Source: Neolecta irregularis DAH-3
Lineage: Eukaryota > Ascomycota > Neolectomycetes > Neolectales > Neolectaceae
Direction: 5' to 3'
Assembly (NCBI GenBank): GCA_001929475.1
Contig: LXFE01000965.1
Span: 1 to 12,822, forward strand
Length of the DNA: 12,822 nt
Shown: piece after piece, positions 7,730-12,822 of the stretch
Layout of the letters: the number at the start of each line of letters is the position of its first letter
How positions within the stretch are numbered: position 1 is the first letter of the stretch
Made by a program: the position numbers and the translations under genes
The notes under the pieces: model-generated
What the model saw: only the letters and a program-made list of their open reading frames with translations
Told to the model about the DNA's origin: nothing
Databases searched by the model: none

Positions 7730-9873
7730 ATGCATCGTCTGCGCCGCCGCACTAAATCCCGCCGCGTGCCGTCCAAAGGCTCGCTGCCGCCTGCTCCTGC
7801 CGCCGCTCTGCCGCCAGAAACAGACTTTCGCACTTCGCTGCTTCTACCAAATCTGCAGCAACGCTTCAGCGTCCTGCGCCATCACGCACACCAGCTCTCG
7901 GCTTCCGCAGCGCCGCCCACGGTTTTGTGCGAGCGGGATCGCAGGGACCACCCCGTTGCCCTGAATGAAAAAAACGCCGAATTGCCCTCCGAAATACACC
8001 ACCCACCTCCAGAATCAACCCATTGCAGTCCCCATGTCGAACTCCTGCAAATTGTCCCGCCAAGCCCCAATGCTGCTATTCTAAACACATTTTGCTTTGA
8101 TCTCCCCGACATTTCCACATGCGCGGTCGATTCGCCAACTCTGCCGCTGCAGGAGGAGGATCCAGAAAAGGGCCCTGTGTCCCTGGTCCGCGCCCATCTC
8201 AGACATCTAAGCAGCATTTCCTCGACTCACCCCCGCACAAGCGATCTAGATTCCACCACCGACCAGCCCTGGAGGCCCCCTGCAGAGTTTGACCCAGATG
8301 CGCCAAGGCAGGATTTGGCTGTTCAGTGGGGAGAAATCAAGGAAAAATATTCGTCTGTCGTCACCACCGCGTCGGAAACCCAGCGGTCGCCGACGCTATT
8401 CACCCGCTGGCAAAGCGTTGATCCCAGAAACGACAACCCCGCCCAAAAACGACTAACAAAAGAACTATTCGAATTCGATCATGTAGTATGTCATCTTGCG
8501 TTTATTTCATTGTTGATCTATTTCAGCGTCGGACATCCAGACCATCCACCGCTGCGACTGACCGGCCAAAGTCTTCTTCCAGCTCAAGAATCAGCATTAT
8601 ACAACGCCGCGTTTCAAAATTTGCAGAACAAGCAAAATTGTTTGCCTATCCCCGCCGTTCAACGATTGACTGCCCTCGATCCAGTTTGGGAGACAAACCA
8701 GAGGAGATCCAAGAGACATTTCCTCCCACTGGCACAATTTCTGTGTTATCGTCCATCCCTCCTTACGCAAATGAATCGTCCCCGGAGGACGATTCCTCAG
8801 AAAGAGCCATGAGCAGGTCTCCTAGCGCAAACAGTTGCAGTTCGAGCTCAAGTACTTCTAAAGATGGCGCTTCTATCAATTTCAAGCACGCTAGCCTCGA
8901 AAAAAACGATTCCCGTGCTCTTCATACTCGCAAGGACTCTATTGAAACGGAATGGCTTGAACAGGAAATTCCTTCAAGACCACGCTTACTTAGTCATGAA
9001 TCATTGCGATCGAGTTTAACTCGCTTACCTCGACCCGCCTCGGTCAACTCTGCTTGTTCTATTAGACGCAATCGCTCATCGACATTCGAATCCCGGAGAC
9101 CTAGAGCATCTACCAACGACTCGAGAATGACAATTCACTCGATCCCAGAGCTTGCACTGGCAAGAGCCGACTCGATCTCAGAACTTGCACAGGAAAAAGC
9201 CGACTCAATTCCAGAACTTGCACTGGAAAGAGCCGACTCGTCAAGTACTTTTAACTCTGGACACCCCTTGTCATCTTCAACGCCTACATCAGAAGACTTT
9301 CCGAGTCCACCCGCGGAAGCTCCAACATGCGATCCCATCGGTCAACCCGTGTTGACCGAATTCAATCGAAAGAGGAGCATTCAAAAATTACATACGGTCA
9401 TGGGACCACGATCACGATCCAACACAGATGATTCTCAAAATAAATACAACATCTCTCCTCCACGACCCATCATTCTAGCCCAACACTTGCAGAACTCTGA
9501 ACTTAAAAAACCTCCACAATACCGTCTACGTTCTTCTACCACTGACAATACATCTACCTTCCCAAACCTCTTCTATACCCACTCTCGCTCTCGAACAGTC
9601 AGCCTGGACCATACACCTGTTTATCCCCGAAGCATTCGCAAAAAGAATATCAGTGCACCTGTCCTCATAAGTAAAACTTGCGAAATACCAACGGTCCCGC
9701 TTCCCTCTGACCTTTCAAAAAAGAAATCTTCATCAAAATCTTGGTTGAAGAGTAAAGAACCTAGAACGAGTCCTACTATTGGAAGACCTATCTTCACTTC
9801 AAGTTCCTCCAACCCGGAGACGGTTAGACATGACGCAAGTTACGGGAGTTTTACGACTAGCGGAATGATCTAA
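7730..9873 (+). CDS. large Ser/Pro-rich protein of unknown function
   Basis: Not recognised. Two exons, 7730-8485 and 8527-9873, flank a 41-nt intron (GTATGT...TTGTTGATCTATTTCAG). Both sides are phase 0 and the join restores one 700-aa frame. The protein is largely low-complexity and probably disordered: a basic N-terminus (RLRRRTKSRR), Pro/Ala-rich residues up to ~120, a more ordered stretch at about 180-252, then Ser/Arg/Thr-rich sequence to the end. It has no signal peptide or membrane helix. Three 11-residue repeats lie at 457-489. Three sites fit the NDR/Cbk1 kinase pattern H-x-[RK]-x-x-[ST]: HLRHLS (156-161), HTRKDS (385-390) and HSRSRT (604-609). This would suit a phosphorylated cytoplasmic scaffold or polarity protein, which is inference only. 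The start is uncertain because the frame is open back to 7523 without an ATG. Exon 1 is clearly richer in G+C than exon 2. Confidence 0.75.
9139..9237 (+). repeat. three tandem 33-bp coding repeats (11 residues each)
   Basis: Units at 9139-9171, 9172-9204 and 9205-9237 encode SIPELALARAD, SISELAQEKAD and SIPELALERAD. They lie in frame in the Ser-rich protein. Most base differences are silent or conservative, so the units are recent duplicates or under selection. The Leu/Ala spacing with charged residues suggests a short amphipathic helix in otherwise disordered sequence. Confidence 0.9.
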
Positions 9874-10433
9874 TTTTCACGTCTTATCATTCGCTTTTCG
9901 TGTGTTTGTTTTCGTTCATTTCTTTCGCGTTAGGTTGTTATTCGTTTCTTCCTTTTTTAAAAAAAAAATGAAAAATGAAGTTCATGCTTTATCTTGCATT
10001 TATTAGACCTACGCTTGTTCGCTCGCTCGTTTTGTGTATGTATATTGGTATTTTCCAAAAAAGATTTTCTGTTATCTCGCATTGTCTTTGTCCCTGGTGA
10101 CATCGTTATGACGCTATCCACCCTCGGATCACTGGCATATAAATATCAAGCCTCCAACACCCCGCCATACTGTTATCACGAATTCTACTGTTAGTTTTTG
10201 ATTAATCGGCTTTCTGAGCTGATTTGGTAGACGTCATCTGGAAGATAGTCGCCGCCTACTGAGGCACAAGATCCAAAACAAGGATCGCGTAAAAGTCACT
10301 CTAAAAAAACCCACTATGACACTGAATCAATCAAAAATCTATCAACTAATCCAAAGTAATCACATTTTATCTCGTGTGAGAAGTCTTTTTTAAATATCAT
10401 CTTTCATTCAATCAGGTCAATCTTTATTATTAT
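9874..10433. other. convergent 3' intergenic region
   Basis: Both flanking genes end here, so about 560 bases should hold two 3' UTRs. A T6 run directly abuts an A10 run at 9953-9968, and T-rich tracts surround it. There is a weak inverted repeat at about 10202-10225 (AATCGGC against GCTGATT). I see no gene or RNA. Confidence 0.5.
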
Positions 10434-11184
10434 TTATTTCTTCCAGCTCTTTTTGCCTAGATCGAATGGAATATAACGGTATCGAACCATATGTTGAATC
10501 TGTCGCTTCATAGTCACCATGAATAAAATGATCCAGTAGACAATTAATATAGGCCAAAAGACGCTAAATCTGTTAGATTTTCGAAAAAGGTTGCGGCAGA
10601 TACGGGACGTCGAATATCGAGAACCACGATACGATAAATGCTACTGTTGTAGCTCGTATCGCTGAATGCCAAAATTTGAATTCTGGAAGTCTGATGATTT
10701 GAGTTATTGTGATGCAATGGAAGAAATGTACCGTCGAATAAATGGTTTGAATTCATCGTCAGAAGAAGTGGGAAGATGTAATTGACCTTCCTCGGCGTCT
10801 TGGTCTGCGATTTCCTGGTCAATGCTTGGATCAAATTTTGGGGATAAAAATGCCAGGAAAAGATTAAGTAAGTATATACCCAAGGCATACGCGACTTTTG
10901 TGGTTCAAAGTCAGTCCAAAGAGCAAAGAGAAGGCGAGATGTACCTATATACCAGCCTCGAGCTATGACAATTCTTAGACAGAATAAAGTGAGGGCAAGA
11001 CCAAATGATAACCAGCGATATAAAGTATACGGCGTCGATTGGTCTAATAATGACTGGTATCTCTGCCGAGAATCGTCAGCAATGTCTTCTGCAAAGGAGA
11101 ATAGAGGAAAAAGACCTGGGCTAGTTTGGACGACTGTGCTTGAACTGCATTTAAAGCATGCGATTCATCACGGAGATTGTCCAT
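10434..11184 (-). CDS. RER1: RER1, ER/Golgi retrieval receptor
   Basis: Rer1 sits in the cis-Golgi and returns ER membrane proteins and unassembled subunits to the ER through COPI vesicles by reading polar residues in their membrane segments. Five exons: 11184-11116, 11062-10945, 10894-10732, 10690-10604, 10563-10434. The introns are 53, 50, 41 and 40 nt. The spliced length is 188 aa, equal to yeast Rer1. Signature blocks are [18 protein letters not shown] (22-39), [20 protein letters not shown] (65-84), [20 protein letters not shown] (108-127), [15 protein letters not shown] (147-161) and [15 protein letters not shown] (165-179). Four membrane segments are visible (about 40-57, 61-79, 131-146, 147-164). 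The first intron has an unusual GTCTTT donor but a good GCTGAC branch and CAG end. The ATG at 11184 lies 150 bp from the stop of ERG2, so the promoter is short. The basic C-terminal tail (GKKSWKK) resembles a KKxx-like COPI signal. Confidence 0.96.
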
Positions 11185-11334
11185 TTTCGTGGACAAGATC
11201 GCAGGTTAAATGTGGTTGGGGCTGGAGTAGAGTTTAGGTTTTCGGGGTTGACATGGCTCAACACCGAAATGGGCAAGTTTTCACAATGAGAGCCAATGAA
11301 TCATAAACATCGAGTTTTAATAGATAGAGAGGGA
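11185..11334 (-). promoter_or_regulatory. short RER1 promoter between ERG2 and RER1
   Basis: Only 150 bases separate the ERG2 stop from the RER1 start on the same strand. They must hold the ERG2 3' UTR signals and the RER1 promoter, unless these overlap the neighbouring genes. No TATA box is evident. Confidence 0.4.
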
Positions 11335-12104
11335 CTAAAATTTGAATCTAGCAAAACTTTTCAACATGGCCTTTCCAGAAAACCAAAAAGTCCTATACAA
11401 GGTATTGAAGTCGAATGTACTGGTTAGTATCTCGATGACTCCGAATGGGAACATTGATGGTATCCACCCTAGTCGTTTGAGAAGAGAATGGAGAAGACAT
11501 TCAGATACCCTGAGCGAGTTCCAATGCCCAACATTCATCTGGCATCTTGTAATGTATGGCATATCCTCTTTTTAAAACATTGGTATCGCCGGGACGGTAT
11601 ATCTGTACATCAATGGGACCCCAGAGTTGGAAGTCGTACAGACTTTTTCAACTGACCTGGTTCATAGCCCCATTGCTCTCCAACGAGAATGTTAAAATAA
11701 TCTGTGGCCAGATGAACTCCTGAATGGCCTTCGGTACCAACAGCTGATCCGAAAATGATCAAATATTCGGAGATTGATGCATGAAGAATTGTCAGAGCCC
11801 CCTAGTTCAGTCAGCTTAGATTGTATCTAGAGTTGAGCACCATTGCATTTCCAGCATTATTAAAGATCCATTCGTCATCTTTAATATCCTGAACTGCTTC
11901 CCCGTATTCAACCTTCAACGAAGAGACCAGAGTATTTAAAAGTGCGTGCGTGTCATTTCCATGGGCTGCCACTGCTGCTCGGGACAATTCGCTAAGCTTC
12001 GTCGGATCGAACACAAACAAACGAGGAAGAACAAATCGATCTAGACAAGAAAATATGACCGCAACCGCCGCCAGAAGTGCTGAGCCGGAACGAAGAGTAA
12101 CCAT
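11335..12104 (-). CDS. ERG2: C-8 sterol isomerase ERG2
   Basis: Erg2 moves the sterol double bond from C8 to C7 (fecosterol to episterol) in the ER membrane, late in ergosterol synthesis; it is related to the sigma-1 receptor and is a morpholine fungicide target. Four exons: 12104-11841, 11801-11640, 11602-11509, 11468-11335. The introns are 39, 37 and 40 nt. The spliced length is 217 aa, typical. Visible parts are an N-terminal membrane helix (about 8-24), FDPTKLSEL (32-40), AAHGND (46-51), [14 protein letters not shown] (78-91, across a splice), [17 protein letters not shown] (100-116), [12 protein letters not shown] (121-132) with D122, YRPGD (144-148) and [13 protein letters not shown] (165-177) with E170. 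D122 and E170 match the two acidic ligand residues of the family. The familiar ALEYARGW reads ALELAQGW here. The ATG at 12104 begins just before the anchor; an in-frame ATG at 12185 would add 27 residues unlike the family and is probably leader. Confidence 0.96.
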
Positions 12105-12264
12105 TTGGTAAGAGTTGAAAGTGATCTCGTGGTCAGGCCTCGCTTTAAAAAAGGAGCTTAACTGGTTTTGCCGTACCCAAGTCAATCGTGATGAAAACTA
12201 AAAGTAAAATCTCAAAAGTGGAGAACCCCCACTATCTTTTCTCCATCTCCCTAGAAACTTTGGA

Positions 12265-12387
12265 TGTTGCTGGTATTATTCTTATTAAATATAATCTTTT
12301 CAGTATATCAATCTAGCATCAATGTGAATCTTAGTACAAATACACAGTGATATTCTTTTAAGTGTTGCTGGCATTATCTCTATTAAG
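12265..12387 (+). repeat. diverged 25-bp direct repeat, copies 98 bp apart
   Basis: Copy one (12265-12289) begins TGTTGCTGGTATTATTCTTA and copy two (12363-12387) begins TGTTGCTGGCATTATCTCTA; both continue TTAAA or TTAAG. They differ at about five positions. The second copy lies immediately left of the palindrome-rich element, so the repeat may mark a duplication or an old insertion edge. Confidence 0.7.
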
Positions 12388-12391
12388 GGAG

Positions 12392-12492
12392 CGTTTTGCA
12401 GTCACTTTTTTCTAACCCTAACCCTGAATTTCATGAAATTCAAAAACAGGTCTAGACCTGTTTTTTGAAAATGCAAAACGTAAAATTCAGGG
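12392..12492. mobile_element. palindrome-rich fold-back element with a telomere-like motif (possible MITE remnant)
   Basis: Within ~100 bases lie CGTTTTGCA (12392-12400) and its inverse TGCAAAACG (12472-12480); CTAACCCTAACCCT (12412-12425), like two telomere units; GAATTTCATGAAATTC (12426-12441), a perfect 16-bp palindrome; a perfect 24-bp palindrome centred on CTAG (12442-12465); and CCCTGAATTT (12422-12431) with its inverse AAATTCAGGG (12483-12492). There is no coding capacity. It could be a small non-autonomous fold-back transposon, a telomere-repair scar or a regulatory structure. The arrangement is directly visible; calling it mobile is inference. Confidence 0.4.
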
Positions 12493-12822
12493 AGTTCACC
12501 CATCACGGCTACGGCGCTATCTACCCTAAACCCCAATTCATCTCAACAACACTAGATGAAGAAGACAACAACATGCTGATTAAAAATTTAGTACTAATAG
12601 CAAACATTATTGACTGCTTCAGGCATTTTCCCTGCTCTTGCCACATCAAGTCCCGCCTTCACCAAGAGATCCAACCACCCACCTGGAGAATGCTCTGGCA
12701 GGCTGTTAGGTTGTATGGCGATTTGGTAGTTTCCTCCATGTGATGCTTCTTCAAAAGTCCCCTTTTGATTTTCTTGTATTGAATTTGTTGGCAGACCATT
12801 AGTTTTGCCTTTAAATTTTGAT

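Larger units (their letters stand above)
12105..12822. other. ERG2 upstream region and right edge
   Basis: The first ~150 bases should be the ERG2 leader and promoter. The rest holds a spaced direct repeat and a palindrome-rich element (separate entries). From ~12500 to the end the sequence is mixed in composition without a recognised gene; a 92-codon plus-strand frame (12465-12743) starts inside the palindromic element and has no family likeness. Confidence 0.45.

Noticed and set aside
12105-12185. 27-residue N-terminal extension of ERG2
   Set aside because: Erg2 normally starts just before its membrane helix, and ATG 12104 gives a family-typical 217 aa.
12465-12743. 92-codon open frame at the right edge
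   Set aside because: It begins inside the palindromic element, has no recognisable domain, and its composition does not resemble the neighbouring exons. Open length alone is not enough.

Overview
The window is nuclear DNA from a filamentous ascomycete fungus (Pezizomycotina-like). The evidence is eight protein genes, each broken by spliceosomal introns with GTATGT/GTACNN-type donors, CTRAC- or TTGAT-like branch sites and YAG ends, together with fungal forms of ERG2, CBR1, RER1 and a DUF3605 protein. The order or genus cannot be fixed from this sequence. There is no sign of a bacterial, viral or plasmid segment.

Layout from left to right. An uninterpretable GC-rich edge is followed by a small AcpS-type phosphopantetheinyl transferase on the minus strand (328-693). 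A gene-poor stretch of about 2 kb follows; it carries one TATA box, a splice-donor-like site and a hairpin cluster but no convincing gene. Next come NADH-cytochrome b5 reductase CBR1 (minus, 2653-3645), a divergent DUF3605/GIG1-like gene (plus, 3899-4548) and an ELMO/CED-12 domain gene (plus, 5099-6402) with a suspected reading-frame break near 5345-5365. After that lie a membrane-anchored RING ubiquitin ligase of the RNF5/RMA type (minus, 6568-7100), a simple-repeat-bearing intergenic region, a large Ser-rich unrecognised protein (plus, 7730-9873), the ER/Golgi retrieval receptor RER1 (minus, 10434-11184) and the sterol C8 isomerase ERG2 (minus, 11335-12104). The right end holds a palindrome-rich fold-back element with a telomere-like motif.

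How the genes relate: four of the eight products sit in or act on the ER membrane (CBR1, the RING ligase, RER1, ERG2). CBR1 supplies electrons through cytochrome b5 to lipid and sterol desaturation, which follows the ERG2 step in ergosterol synthesis. I read this as ordinary housekeeping neighbourhood, not a gene cluster.

The most unusual property is intron size. I reconstructed 19 introns by matching exon joins to conserved protein motifs, and they span only 33-53 nt with a median of 39 nt, which is very short for this group. Apart from that, the window looks like a normal fungal housekeeping region. I did not find a clearly new biological system.
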